Source: B1 sp034439755
GTDB taxonomy: Bacteria > Bacteroidota > Bacteroidia > UKL13-3
Direction of reading: 5' to 3'
NCBI GenBank assembly: GCA_034439755.1
Contig: JAWXAZ010000108.1
Span: 1-25,623 of the forward strand
Length of the DNA stretch: 25,623 bases
Position 1 is the first letter of the stretch; each line of letters begins with the position of its first letter. Positions 7,915 to 16,112 of this stretch are shown here, in pieces. The translations under genes were made by a program, and so were the position numbers. Under the pieces are notes generated by a model, which was not told the DNA's origin, did no database searches, and saw nothing but the letters and a program-made list of their open reading frames with translations.

Positions 7915-8316
7915 ATGGCCCCAACAAAAAAATATTATAAGGTAGAAGATTATATCGTGGATTTGCCTCAATGGATGCAAGAGCGCCTATTTGTAGTGCG
8001 AGAAATTATATTGCATGCGCATCCTAATATAAAGGAAAACGTAAAATATAATATCCCATTTTATAGCCTCAATGGTTTGCTATTTTATTTTGCTATTTAC
8101 AAAAAGAAGCATTTTGTGTTGGGTATGTGCAATGGGGCAAAATTGCCAGATATGCATCATCAATTAATGGCAGATGCAAAACAAAAATTCATTCGGCATT
8201 GGCCCTTTATTGAAACTAAAGAACCTAACTACGATTTATTAGCCCAATACATAGATCAATCAGTTGAGTTAAACCTAAAAGAAAGAGCCTTTTCAAACGT
8301 GAAGGCTAAAAACTAA
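7915..8316 (+). CDS. DUF1801 domain protein, 133 aa
   Basis: The small alpha/beta protein has the DUF1801 (YdhG-like) layout: VEDYIVDLPQWMQERLFVVR is followed by REIILHAHPNIKENVKYNIPFY, the conserved E-x-I-K-Y-x-x-P-x-F-like core, then FYFAIYKKKHFVLGMCNGAKL. Length is normal for the family. Biochemical function is unknown; related folds include YjbR/CyaY-like proteins. It is one of the few plus-strand genes, divergent from kynU. Its end overlaps the convergent Rieske gene by 4 bp (8313-8316). The promoter box lies so close to the ATG that a near-leaderless mRNA is expected. Confidence 0.87.
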   Translation: MAPTKKYYKVEDYIVDLPQWMQERLFVVREIILHAHPNIKENVKYNIPFYSLNGLLFYFAIYKKKHFVLGMCNGAKLPDMHHQLMADAKQKFIRHWPFIETKEPNYDLLAQYIDQSVELNLKERAFSNVKAKN

Positions 8317-8660
8317 AATTGCCACCACTTCTTGTCAAAGCCTATATACACCCCGTCGGCGCGCGTTTCAACAGGGTAGGAGTTCACGTAATCGCCTTGC
8401 TTGGCCAAGCCCCTGCCCGTTTTGGCATTGTATTGATAGCGGTGTATGGGACAAACCACCATGCCTTCTTCGGTGCATTTTCCTAGGCCTAAGCGTGCCC
8501 CTGCATGCGGACATTTATCGTCGATGGCAAAGTAGCCTTCTGGTAAGCGCGTTAAGCAAATAAGTTTGTTTTCTATTTCTACGGTTCGAACCGAATGGAG
8601 TTGCTGTGGCTCTGCCCCGTCGCGTTTAAATTCGTATATTTGATAGAAGCGAATGGCCAT
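8313..8660 (-). CDS. Rieske [2Fe-2S] ferredoxin-like protein, 115 aa
   Basis: The single Rieske domain has both cluster-binding boxes: C-P-H in DDKCPHAGARLG (Cys50, His52) and C-x2-H in VVCPIHRYQYNAKTGRG (Cys70, His73). There is no signal peptide or membrane helix, so it is a soluble electron carrier or the ferredoxin part of a dioxygenase or NirD-like system. The CPIHRYQYNAKTGRG form resembles small stand-alone Rieske proteins. Its ATG shares one base with the stop of the upstream esterase gene (TAATG), so the two are translationally coupled, although no functional link is obvious. Confidence 0.92.
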   Translation of the reverse strand: MAIRFYQIYEFKRDGAEPQQLHSVRTVEIENKLICLTRLPEGYFAIDDKCPHAGARLGLGKCTEEGMVVCPIHRYQYNAKTGRGLAKQGDYVNSYPVETRADGVYIGFDKKWWQF

Positions 8661-9883
8661 TAATTTAACACGATTTTTTGTTGCTGTGTGCTATCGCCAC
8701 AAACAGTAATTAGAACATAAGTTCCCCTCGGAAGCACTGATACATCAATCGTTTCGGCAAGTTCACTGCTGGTTTTGGATAATAGTAATTTGCCTTGAAT
8801 ATCGTATAAGCTCCAAGTAGATTGACCAGCTTCAAATCCAAATACATGCAATAAAGTCTGCGCCGGATTTGGATAACTTAGCAACGATTTTCTTGCATTT
8901 TTTTGTTCTAAAATAGCAGTAGGAATTAAGCCCGTAACATGACTGTATAAATACCTTGCAACATAATCTACCGTGGTATCCATATACATTTGTTGGGTGG
9001 CTGTAATGCCAGTAAATGGCACATGATTTGCACCTTCAAAGGTATGCAAGCGGGTGTCTATGGCTTGTTTTTGTGCAGCAGAATCCACGCTAAATCCGCC
9101 TTGCAACAACGCAACATTTGCCCCAAAGAATTTAAAATAAGCAGTCTTATAAGGTACCGTTGCATCCATGGTTCCATGCATGTTACAAATGCTTACATCT
9201 TTGTTGTTGTTAATCCAACTTACATAAGCCAAAGCACCACATAAGCTAATTACACCTTTTACCTTCCAGCTATAGCCAGGGTTTCCGCTATTGCCTTCTA
9301 TGCCGCCAATTATATTGGTGTCTATGCTCAACATAGCCACCTCATTGGGCTGATCCAAAAATGCCAAGTGCAATCCCAATACGCCACCAGCCGAAATACC
9401 TCCCGAATAAATTTGGTTTGGATCAAGCTTATAAGCATTGCCCATTGCGATGCTTTTAGTCATAAACCTTACCGCAGCTCTGCCATCTTGCGTACCCCGC
9501 CAAACTGCTTGTTGAAACTCTTGCTCCAAAGTTTTGCCGCTGGTTATATCAACACCCAAACGGTATTGAATAGATACAGCTACATAACCCATTTTGCATA
9601 AGCGTTGGCATAAAGCAGTAATGTCCTGCGCTTTTCTACTGCCCTGAACAAAAGATCCACCATGCGCTAAAACCAACAATGGCCTAGCAACAGCGGTATC
9701 GCCATAAGGTTCATATATATCCAAAAACAGCTTGGTACTATCGCCTTTAAAGCCATAATTAAAGCCATATTCTATATCGGGTGTTACCACCACCGAATCA
9801 AATACAGGTTTCAAATAGCGCTGCGCATCAGCGTTTAAAATCATTGCCCAAAGAAGGGAAAAAGTAAAAATATTTTTTAACAT
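8660..9883 (-). CDS. Secreted carboxylesterase-like hydrolase with T9SS C-terminal sorting domain
   Basis: Residues 1-20 form a signal peptide (MLKNIFTFSLLWAMILNADA before QR). An alpha/beta hydrolase of the carboxylesterase/BD-FAE type follows. It has the oxyanion HGGSF at 74-78, nucleophile Ser164 in GGISAGG, acid Asp240 in HGTMDATVP and base His287 in EGANHVPF. Residues 333-407 are a type A T9SS sorting domain: it starts SLLSYPNPAQTLLHV, has the middle LYDIQGKLL and LPRGTYVL, and ends KIVLN. The protein should cross the inner membrane by Sec and the outer membrane by T9SS, ending on the surface or outside. The substrate is unknown; an ester of polysaccharide or lipid is plausible. It lies between the GNAT gene (47 bp) and the Rieske gene (overlap). 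Confidence 0.9.
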   Translation of the reverse strand: MLKNIFTFSLLWAMILNADAQRYLKPVFDSVVVTPDIEYGFNYGFKGDSTKLFLDIYEPYGDTAVARPLLVLAHGGSFVQGSRKAQDITALCQRLCKMGYVAVSIQYRLGVDITSGKTLEQEFQQAVWRGTQDGRAAVRFMTKSIAMGNAYKLDPNQIYSGGISAGGVLGLHLAFLDQPNEVAMLSIDTNIIGGIEGNSGNPGYSWKVKGVISLCGALAYVSWINNNKDVSICNMHGTMDATVPYKTAYFKFFGANVALLQGGFSVDSAAQKQAIDTRLHTFEGANHVPFTGITATQQMYMDTTVDYVARYLYSHVTGLIPTAILEQKNARKSLLSYPNPAQTLLHVFGFEAGQSTWSLYDIQGKLLLSKTSSELAETIDVSVLPRGTYVLITVCGDSTQQQKIVLN

Positions 9884-9930
9884 AGGTTCAGACTAAAAAG
9901 CGAAAATATAGAATTGTTACACAAAAAACC

Positions 9931-10455
9931 CTATAACCTAATGTCAAGTTTCAAAAGATAGTCCTCGCAAAGCCTTTTTCCCAGTTGAAAGCTGCGGGTA
10001 CTAAAAACCTCAAATCCAAATTTTTTATAGAATGCCAATGCCCTTTCGTTTTCTTGCCACACGCCTAAATACAAGTAGTTGGCGCCATTGGTTCGAGCCA
10101 AATCTATTGCTTCTTGCATTAACAAACTGGCTGCTTTAGTACCATGTGCAAACTGCCTCACATAAATTTTTTCTAGCTCCATAATATGGCCACTAAGTTC
10201 GTCTACCACCACATTTTCGATGAGTTTAATATAGCCCACATCTTGCTTTTCGTTGTAACAAACAAAGTAATGAATATGCGCCTCTTTTAAATTATCTTCT
10301 ACCTGTTTTAGGTTATAGGTCTTTTCAATATAAGCCACCATATCGGCCTTTTCATTGTGTGGCGAAAAAGTCTCATAAAAAGTTACTGCACCTATATCTG
10401 CCAGTAAGGCGTAGTGTTTCCAGTTGCAAGCGAGTATGTTAAATGCCGCATTCAT
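9931..10455 (-). CDS. GNAT family N-acetyltransferase
   Basis: The C-terminal half carries the acetyl-CoA-binding GNAT core: LEKIYVRQFAHGTKAASLLM (motif A, in which the usual Q/R-x-x-G-x-G/A reads Q-F-A-H-G-T-K-A), EAIDLARTNGANYLYLGVW (strand 5), then QENERALAFYKKFGFEVF (motif B). Total length of 174 residues is normal. The form GVWQENERA-FY-K-GF is typical of the RimI/diamine acetyltransferase-like group, but the substrate cannot be told. Its ATG is 3 bp from the purK stop, so it is almost certainly co-transcribed with purK. Confidence 0.92.
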   Translation of the reverse strand: MNAAFNILACNWKHYALLADIGAVTFYETFSPHNEKADMVAYIEKTYNLKQVEDNLKEAHIHYFVCYNEKQDVGYIKLIENVVVDELSGHIMELEKIYVRQFAHGTKAASLLMQEAIDLARTNGANYLYLGVWQENERALAFYKKFGFEVFSTRSFQLGKRLCEDYLLKLDIRL

Positions 10456-10458
10456 GGC

Positions 10459-11616
10459 TTAATCTTTTACAAAAATTAAATGTTCTCTCACATAATTTGC
10501 CTTCTCAATAACTGCGTCTATAGTGGGTGCCAAAATGCTCACATGGCCCATTTTACGCATGGGTTTGCTTTCGGCCTTGGCATATAAATGCACATACACC
10601 CCTGGTAATTTGCTTATTTCATTAAGCTTGTCAAGTCTGTAACTGCCACTAAAACCAGGTGCTCCCAACAGGTTTACCATTCCGGCTGGCTGAACCAATT
10701 CTGTATGCCCCAATGGCAAGCCAAGTAAGATGCGCGCCAACTGTTCGTATTGCGAGGTATAGCAAGCTTCGATGGTGTGGTGACCACTGTTATGAGGCCT
10801 TGGCGCCACTTCATTCACAAATATTTGTCCTTCTTTATCCAAGAATAACTCCACTGCAAATAAGCCAGGGCCATCTAGTGCCTGAACCAAATTGCGTGCA
10901 ATGGCTTCTGCCTTTTCTTCAATAATACTGCCCACTCTGGCAGGAGAAATTAGCAAGGTAACCAAGTTAGCAATGGGGTCGAACTCCATTTCTATAGAAG
11001 GAAAAGAAACAATATTTCCCTGCGTATCGCGGGCAACAATTACCGCCAATTCTTTTTCACACACAATAAATTCTTCTAGCACGCAAGGGCCATCAAAAGG
11101 AATTTTTTCTGGCTGATCCAATATTTCTTTGGTGTTTAAAATAGCCACTCCTTTGCCATCGTATCCTCCTGTGCGCGTTTTGGCCACAAATTTTTCTGAA
11201 CCCAAAAGCGGAATCAATCGCGGCCATTCTTCCTTGTTATTTACCAAGAAAAATCTGCCCGAAGGAATGTTGTTTTTTGCGTAAAACTCCTTTTGTAAAC
11301 CTTTGTCCTGAATCATTTTTAAGATTCTTGGCGAAGGAATAATTTCCATGCCTTCTGCTTCTAGTTTAAGCAAGGCTTCGGTGTTCACATGCTCAATTTC
11401 GTAGGTAAGCACATCGCTAATTTGGGCTAACTTTCTAATGCTTACCTCATCCATTAAACTGCCTTCAATAAACGCATTTGCCAAGTGGGCACAAGGGCAA
11501 TTCTTGTCCGATTCCAATACATTAAAATGTAAATTCAATCTTGCGCCTTCTTCAATCATCATGCGGCCTAATTGTCCACCCCCAATAATCCCAATGCGTT
11601 TTTTTAGCTGGTTCAT
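10459..11616 (-). CDS. purK: N5-carboxyaminoimidazole ribonucleotide synthase
   Basis: PurK is the ATP-grasp enzyme that carboxylates AIR to N5-CAIR in purine synthesis; PurE then completes the step. The chain begins MNQLKKRIGIIGGGQLGRMM (N-terminal preATP-grasp domain). It then has VLTYEIEHVN, the ATP-grasp stretch KTRTGGYDGKGVAIL and CVLEEFIVCEKELAVIVARD. The metal/ADP site lies in VNEVAPRPHNSGHHTIEAC, and the end is GMVNLLG...HVSILA. The frame is open to 11643, but the family starts at MNQLKKR, so I place the start at 11616. No purE is in the window, although purE often sits beside purK. GNAT follows after 3 bp. Confidence 0.96.
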   Translation of the reverse strand: MNQLKKRIGIIGGGQLGRMMIEEGARLNLHFNVLESDKNCPCAHLANAFIEGSLMDEVSIRKLAQISDVLTYEIEHVNTEALLKLEAEGMEIIPSPRILKMIQDKGLQKEFYAKNNIPSGRFFLVNNKEEWPRLIPLLGSEKFVAKTRTGGYDGKGVAILNTKEILDQPEKIPFDGPCVLEEFIVCEKELAVIVARDTQGNIVSFPSIEMEFDPIANLVTLLISPARVGSIIEEKAEAIARNLVQALDGPGLFAVELFLDKEGQIFVNEVAPRPHNSGHHTIEACYTSQYEQLARILLGLPLGHTELVQPAGMVNLLGAPGFSGSYRLDKLNEISKLPGVYVHLYAKAESKPMRKMGHVSILAPTIDAVIEKANYVREHLIFVKD

Positions 11617-11653
11617 GGTACAAAAATGATTTATAATATTCAATAATAAAAAC

Positions 11654-11661
11654 TATCTTTG
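11654..11661 (+). promoter_or_regulatory. Bacteroidota -7 box (TATCTTTG) before the ACP-like gene
   Basis: This is an exact TAnnTTTG match on the plus strand in the 72-bp divergent region between purK and the ACP-like gene. It leaves a leader of about 25 nt to the ATG at 11689. No clear TTTG is seen 19 bp upstream. It supports starting the gene at 11689 rather than 11659. Confidence 0.5.
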
Positions 11662-11688
11662 ATTCTCACCCTATTTAATTATTTTATT

Positions 11689-11907
11689 ATGGCAGGTAAC
11701 AATAAAGGAAGAGTAAAAACTATTATCATTGACAAAGCACCTCTAGGAGACACGCTTATCATGCAAGCTCAGTTAGGATTTCAGCCAAGTGATTATGATG
11801 AGTTGGCAAATGCATTCAATGAAGCATTTGGTACCTCTGTAACGGCGGCTGATTTACAACCCCTCGTTTCGGTCAAAGATGTATATGAATACATCGACAG
11901 TCTTTAA
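11689..11907 (+). CDS. Acyl-carrier-protein-like small protein lacking the DSL serine
   Basis: The protein is 72 residues from MAGNNKGRVKTIIIDKAPLG to DVYEYIDSL. The second half follows the acyl carrier protein pattern: LGFQPSDYDELANAFNEAFG aligns with the ACP stretch LGxDSLDxxELxxxxExxFG, and TAADLQPLVSVKDVYEYI aligns with helix IV. The phosphopantetheine-accepting DSL is replaced by Q-P-S, so the serine is one position off or absent. It may be a non-carrier paralogue with a binding or structural role. The frame is open from 11659, but the promoter box at 11654-11661 makes the start at 11689 the right one. It is divergent from purK and ends at a strong terminator, so it is a single-gene unit. 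No fatty-acid or polyketide genes are nearby. Confidence 0.62.
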   Translation: MAGNNKGRVKTIIIDKAPLGDTLIMQAQLGFQPSDYDELANAFNEAFGTSVTAADLQPLVSVKDVYEYIDSL

Positions 11908-11945
11908 AAAAAAGGCCATTAATTTATTTAATGGCCTTTTTTTTT
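11908..11945 (+). terminator. Rho-independent terminator after the ACP-like gene
   Basis: Stem GGCCATTAA (11914-11922) pairs perfectly with TTAATGGCC (11928-11936) around a 5-nt loop, followed by nine T (11937-11945). An A-run precedes the stem, so it could also work on the minus strand. Confidence 0.93.
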
Positions 11946-12188
11946 GCTTAGTTTGTAGCTTTATAGATGCTTCATCTGTCAAGTTTTTATCCAAATTGTA
12001 CCCATTTTAAAATTATTAAATAGGCCAAAGCTATTTCATAATTTCACCAGGGTAAATGCCCATATAACAAAACAATAGTAAAAGGAGATATTTGTCGAAA
12101 TTGGACTATATATTTTGTATAATCGGTATAAAACCAATTGAGCGCTACCCCTTAAATGGCTGGATTAACAGGTGTTTGTTTTAACCAG
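11946..12188. other. AT-rich intergenic stretch holding the right copy of the 29-bp repeat
   Basis: No open frame of note. The only identifiable signal is the 29-bp repeat at 12101-12129. Confidence 0.6.
12101..12129 (+). repeat. 29-bp direct repeat, right copy
   Basis: It is identical to 6500-6528 over 29 bases, in the same orientation. The pair brackets the kynU to ACP-like block, 5.6 kb apart. Confidence 0.9.
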
Positions 12189-12431
12189 CTTACATTTCTA
12201 GCTTAATAATTTCAGTTTACATTTTTAGCATACATTTCTAGCTTAATAATTCAGGCCTACATTTCAAGCTTACATTTCTAGCTTAATAATTTCAGTTTAC
12301 ATTTTTAGCTTACATTACCAGTTAATAATTCAAGCTTACATTACAAGTTAATAATTCAAACTTACATTACTAGTTAATAATTCAAACTTACATTACAAGT
12401 TAATAATTCAAGCCTACATTACTGGCTCAAG
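12189..12431. repeat. AT-rich tandem repeat built on a 13-bp module
   Basis: TACATT recurs 11 times, at 12191, 12218, 12231, 12258, 12271, 12298, 12311, 12337, 12363, 12389 and 12415. The spacings are 27, 13, 27, 13, 27, 13, 26, 26, 26 and 26. The left half is three 40-bp higher-order units (27+13) and the right half four 26-bp units such as CTTACATTACAAG + TTAATAATTCAAA. It has stops in all frames and lies downstream of both bshA and the ACP-like gene, so it is untranslated. It is not a CRISPR array: there are no unique spacers and the units are contiguous. Confidence 0.93.
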
Positions 12432-12461
12432 AAGTGTTAAAAATCTTTTCTTTACTAACCT

Positions 12462-13601
12462 TTAAATATTGAATTTCCTGTTTGCCAAAACTTCCAAATA
12501 ATACGCTTCGTAAACAGGCACAATTTGGTTTATGTCAAATTCTTTTGCGCGATCTAAGGCAGCATGTTTAAACTGCTTTAACCTATCGCAATCTTCTAAA
12601 ATATAAATGGCCTTTTCGGCCATGCTTGCCACATCGCCCACATCACATAAAAATCCCGTTACACCTTCTACATTTAATTCGGGTATTCCACCCGCGTTGC
12701 TCGATATTACTGGCAACTCGCAGGCCATAGCCTCCAAGGCAGCCAACCCAAAGCTCTCTGTTTCACTTGGCATCAAAAACAAATCGCATACCGATAATAT
12801 TTCTTCTACCTGATTTTGTTTTCCTAAAAATGTAACGCTGTTTCCAAGGTTTAAATCCCTGCATAATTTTTCAATATTTACACGCTCCGGACCATCACCA
12901 ATAAGCAATAATTTGGAAGGAATTTTTTTGTTTATTTCGGCAAATACTTTTACGGCATCGTCTATGCGTTTTACCTTTCTAAAGTTGGAAGTATGCACCA
13001 CTAATTTTTCTCCATTAGGCGCAATGGCTTTCTTAAAATGACCTCTATCTTGCTTGCTGAACCGGGTAAAATCAATAAAATTTGGAATCACTTTAATGTC
13101 GCGTGTTACCTTTAAATGCTTGTAGGTATCTTGCTTTAGCGATTCCGAAACTGAGGTAACCCCATCAGACATGTTGATGCTATAACTTACAACAGGTTCA
13201 AAGCTGGGATCCTTGCCCACCAAGGTAATATCGGTGCCATGTAAGGTGGTTATAACCGGAATGTTAATTCCTTCGGCAGCCAAAATATGCTTTGCCATAA
13301 TGGCCGCAGACGCATGCGGAATGGCATAATGAACATGCAATATATCGAGCTTCTCAAATCTCACCACATCCACCAAATGGCTAATCAATGCCGTTTCGTA
13401 AGGCGGAAAATCGAACAAGGGATAATTGCTTACATACACCTCATGGTAAAATGTATTTTCGGTAAAGAAATCCAAGCGGGCAGGCTGTTTATAGGTAATA
13501 AAATGCACCTTATGTCCACGAATGGCAAGCGCTTTTCCCAACTCCGTTGCTACAACGCCACTTCCACCATATGTTGGATAGCAAACTATTCCTATATTCA
13601 T
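12462..13601 (-). CDS. bshA: N-acetyl-alpha-D-glucosaminyl L-malate synthase
   Basis: BshA is the GT4 glycosyltransferase that joins GlcNAc from UDP-GlcNAc to L-malate, the first step of bacillithiol synthesis. The start MNIGIVCYPTYGGSGVVATE is diagnostic. It is followed by YEVYVSNYPLFDFPPYE-like residues (here HEVYVSNYPLFDFPPYE), LDILHVHYAIPHASAA, TTLHGTDITLVG, IPNFIDFTRF and the GT4 nucleotide-sugar motif PSETESFGLAALEAMACELP. The 379-residue length fits. It is a soluble cytoplasmic enzyme. No bshB or bshC is in the window. It appears to be transcribed alone; 204 bp separate it from the lipoprotein gene, and two palindromic elements lie in that gap. Confidence 0.95.
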   Translation of the reverse strand: MNIGIVCYPTYGGSGVVATELGKALAIRGHKVHFITYKQPARLDFFTENTFYHEVYVSNYPLFDFPPYETALISHLVDVVRFEKLDILHVHYAIPHASAAIMAKHILAAEGINIPVITTLHGTDITLVGKDPSFEPVVSYSINMSDGVTSVSESLKQDTYKHLKVTRDIKVIPNFIDFTRFSKQDRGHFKKAIAPNGEKLVVHTSNFRKVKRIDDAVKVFAEINKKIPSKLLLIGDGPERVNIEKLCRDLNLGNSVTFLGKQNQVEEILSVCDLFLMPSETESFGLAALEAMACELPVISSNAGGIPELNVEGVTGFLCDVGDVASMAEKAIYILEDCDRLKQFKHAALDRAKEFDINQIVPVYEAYYLEVLANRKFNI

Positions 13602-13691
13602 AATTTATAACTATTTACCCATTACCTTAAATTTCATGCCCCATTTATAATAAGACATTTTGCCTTGTTAAACAGAATGTCTTCCATCTGT

Positions 13692-13709
13692 AAATTGGTT
13701 CAGACCAAA
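13692..13709. repeat. Palindromic 18-mer, copy 2
   Basis: This is the exact reverse complement of 41-58 (AAATTGGTTCAGACCAAA). It lies about 90 bp upstream of the bshA start and could be an operator there. Confidence 0.6.
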
Positions 13710-13786
13710 TTGCCCAATAAAGAATTGTTGTTATGTTAACCTTTATAAAGCTTGTTTTGTTTTAGGGCAGCTAAAAACAAGAATTT

Positions 13787-13802
13787 TTCGGTTCCAACCA
13801 AA
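13787..13802. repeat. Palindromic 16-mer, copy 3 (variant)
   Basis: TTCGGTTCCAACCAAA, next to the stop codon of the lipoprotein gene. It differs by one base from 25214-25229. Confidence 0.5.
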
Positions 13803-13805
13803 TGC

Positions 13806-15062
13806 TTATTGAAGGTCTGTATTCAATTTATACCGGCAAACCCGGTTGTTTCCTTTATCGCAAACAAAGATGCTTCTATTAAAATAACATACCCCTGTTG
13901 GGTCAATTAAATTAAAAGGACCACTGCCTTTTCCATCTGCACCGCTGCCGCCAAATGAAACGATAATTTGCTTTTTAACCTTGCTGTTGGCTGGTGGGTT
14001 CACCCCTTCAAAGCCGCCATTGGTGAACACAAATACAGAATCTTTTTCGCTGTCTGTTACAAAAACATAACCGCTCGCATCGGGCGCAACAAAAATATCT
14101 TCTGGCTTCTTAAACCTAAAACTTTCGTACATAAAACGATCTGCTTTTGTTGCATCAAAATTTAAAAAGGCAGTATTCTCTCCAAAAATCACCCCTTGAT
14201 CGGGGTCATCTGTTGCCAAAATACTTAAAGCACGGTATTCAAGATTGCTGCCTTGATCTGCCAAACTAATAAATAAATTCTTGGAAGGACTAATGCCCGA
14301 TAAGCGTTGTGGCGGTGCGGCTAAAGTGGCCAATCCGCTAATGCCCAAACTCGATTTTAAACTCGATTGATTGGGATTTAAATTGGTGGTAAAGCCAATA
14401 TTTGTGCCTGCTGCATCAAATACCAAGACGCCATTATCTGGCCTGGCAATGCTGGTTAAATCGTTGCGCGGCCCCGTTCTGGCCACATACAAAGTATTGT
14501 CCCAAAGTGTTGCCAAACCGGTAAATTGAACCGCTATATCATCTGGCCCTCTAAAGGAAGTATTGTTCCTACTTTCGTCGCAGATATAATGTTTAATGGT
14601 ATCTAAAAACACAGGCGTGCCTGCCGCCATTTTTTCTATGTGATAGATGGCTGCTAAGTTGGTTGTTTTGGTATTATCTGTATAAAATCTACCGGCAATA
14701 TAGGTATGCAACCTGCGGTCTTGGGTAATGTCTGTTGCCCCAAAAATATTTAACCGAAACACCAAGCTAGCTTTTTGGTCGTATACCAAAACTTCATTGT
14801 CGTTTGCATTGTCTACGTCGTTATCGCAAACAATATAAATGAGCTCGTCGTATCCCACAATCACATCCAAAGGGTTTCTAACATTGTTAATAAAAGGGTA
14901 GATAGGCACATAACTTACATTTTGTGGAACCAAATTTGGATCAATGCTACCTTGCACAAAGATATCGTCGACTGTGCTATTTTTCTTGCTTCCAAAAAAC
15001 GAGCAAGCCGCCATCATAAAAGCAATGGCGCTTATAAGAAATATGTTTTTTATTTGATGCAT
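13806..15062 (-). CDS. Lipoprotein with NHL/beta-propeller-like repeats, 418 aa
   Basis: MHQIKNIFLISAIAFMMAAC is a lipoprotein signal peptide with lipobox MAAC and the lipidated Cys at 20. After a short linker, several propeller-like blades can be seen: NPLDVIVGYDELIYIVCDND, PDDIAVQF...LYVARTG, PEDIFVAPDASGYVFVTDSE and PTGVCYFNRSIFVCDKGNNR. The last is the NHL pattern DKGNNRVCRY. It should be a periplasmic or outer-membrane-anchored binding or scaffold protein; no catalytic residues are evident. Its start overlaps the end of the PorV-like gene by 13 bp, so the two are translationally coupled and probably work together at the outer membrane. Confidence 0.8.
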   Translation of the reverse strand: MHQIKNIFLISAIAFMMAACSFFGSKKNSTVDDIFVQGSIDPNLVPQNVSYVPIYPFINNVRNPLDVIVGYDELIYIVCDNDVDNANDNEVLVYDQKASLVFRLNIFGATDITQDRRLHTYIAGRFYTDNTKTTNLAAIYHIEKMAAGTPVFLDTIKHYICDESRNNTSFRGPDDIAVQFTGLATLWDNTLYVARTGPRNDLTSIARPDNGVLVFDAAGTNIGFTTNLNPNQSSLKSSLGISGLATLAAPPQRLSGISPSKNLFISLADQGSNLEYRALSILATDDPDQGVIFGENTAFLNFDATKADRFMYESFRFKKPEDIFVAPDASGYVFVTDSEKDSVFVFTNGGFEGVNPPANSKVKKQIIVSFGGSGADGKGSGPFNLIDPTGVCYFNRSIFVCDKGNNRVCRYKLNTDLQ

Positions 15063-16051
15063 ACCGACAATGTTAAACGGTGAAGATTACCCAAACGAAC
15101 CTTATTGCTAAAGCCATAATCGAATCTAAAATTACCAAAGCTTCTTCTCAATTGCATGCCAAAGCCCGCGGTAGGAAAGCCATAGGCCTCGTCGCTACCA
15201 AGCTCATAACCGGTTCGGCCATAAAGCAAATTCCTGTAATTGTATTCTGCGCCTACGGCAAAAGTTTCGTTGTTGTCTGTAGGGTGGTTTAACTGTGCAC
15301 TAACAGTAAGTATGTGGATGTTGTTGTGAATGGGATCTAAAGCGCCGCCAATTCTAAACACACTTGGAGCAGATAATTCAGTAAAATTATTTACGGTACT
15401 TTCGCCATTTAATTTCAATGCAGTTACGCTGCCATCGGGCGCCACATTTAACCCAAAATTGCTAAATGCCACCCCAAACCGGCTATACATTAAACCAATA
15501 TTATAACTTAAACCCAAATCAAATAACACATTGTTGGTTTGCACATCGGCAATGCCTTCATGCGCCCATTTGCCATTGATGCCAAAACTAAAATTATCGG
15601 TTAAAATCTGCGCAAAACTAAGTCCCAACATCACATTGTTTACATTCACATTTCTACCCGTGCCATAAGGTTGCCATTCGGTAGTTTCCTCCATGGCCGC
15701 AAAGTTGAGCGACTGTACCTGAACCCCAATAAATTTGTACTTACTGGCTTTAAAAACCAATCCGGCAAAATTTGCGTTGGAGTTGGCATAATAGCGTGTG
15801 TGCGACAATTGCACATTCAATTTTCCTGTATCGCATTTGGTTATACCAGCGGGGTTCCAAAACATGGCCGAAACATCGTTGGTAATGCCTGCAACCGCCC
15901 CAGCCATTGCCGTAGAACGGGCATCATTTGGGATTTTAAGAAACTGCATGCCGCTTCCTCCTGTGCGAGAATTTCCAAATGTAGGCAACAGTTGCGCATA
16001 CAATTGGCCTGATATACAAGTAAATAAAAGGGCAAGAAGCCTATAATTCAT
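15050..16051 (-). CDS. PorV/PorQ-family outer-membrane barrel, 333 aa
   Basis: The signal peptide MNYRLLALLFTCISGQLYA is cleaved before QLLP. The mature start contains FLKIPNDARSTAMAGA and AMFWNPAGI, the conserved N-terminal signature of the PorV/PorQ/UPF0164 family, which is related to FadL-type 14-strand barrels. The rest is strand-rich, and the last strand is LHRLTLSVCIK. PorV shuttles T9SS cargo to the attachment complex and PorQ is a related component; many Bacteroidota have several paralogues of unclear role. The window contains two T9SS-sorted proteins, which fits a T9SS organism but does not prove a role here. The downstream gene is a lipoprotein overlapping by 13 bp. Upstream, thiL is 61 bp away. 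Confidence 0.82.
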   Translation of the reverse strand: MNYRLLALLFTCISGQLYAQLLPTFGNSRTGGSGMQFLKIPNDARSTAMAGAVAGITNDVSAMFWNPAGITKCDTGKLNVQLSHTRYYANSNANFAGLVFKASKYKFIGVQVQSLNFAAMEETTEWQPYGTGRNVNVNNVMLGLSFAQILTDNFSFGINGKWAHEGIADVQTNNVLFDLGLSYNIGLMYSRFGVAFSNFGLNVAPDGSVTALKLNGESTVNNFTELSAPSVFRIGGALDPIHNNIHILTVSAQLNHPTDNNETFAVGAEYNYRNLLYGRTGYELGSDEAYGFPTAGFGMQLRRSFGNFRFDYGFSNKVRLGNLHRLTLSVCIK

Positions 16052-16112
16052 AGCTGCAATTTATGTGATTTACTGCAAAAAAAACAAGGAGAATTTATTA
16101 TTTAACAATGCC

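Noticed and set aside
12189..12431. CRISPR array
   Set aside because: Units are contiguous and nearly identical throughout, with no spacers and no cas genes nearby.
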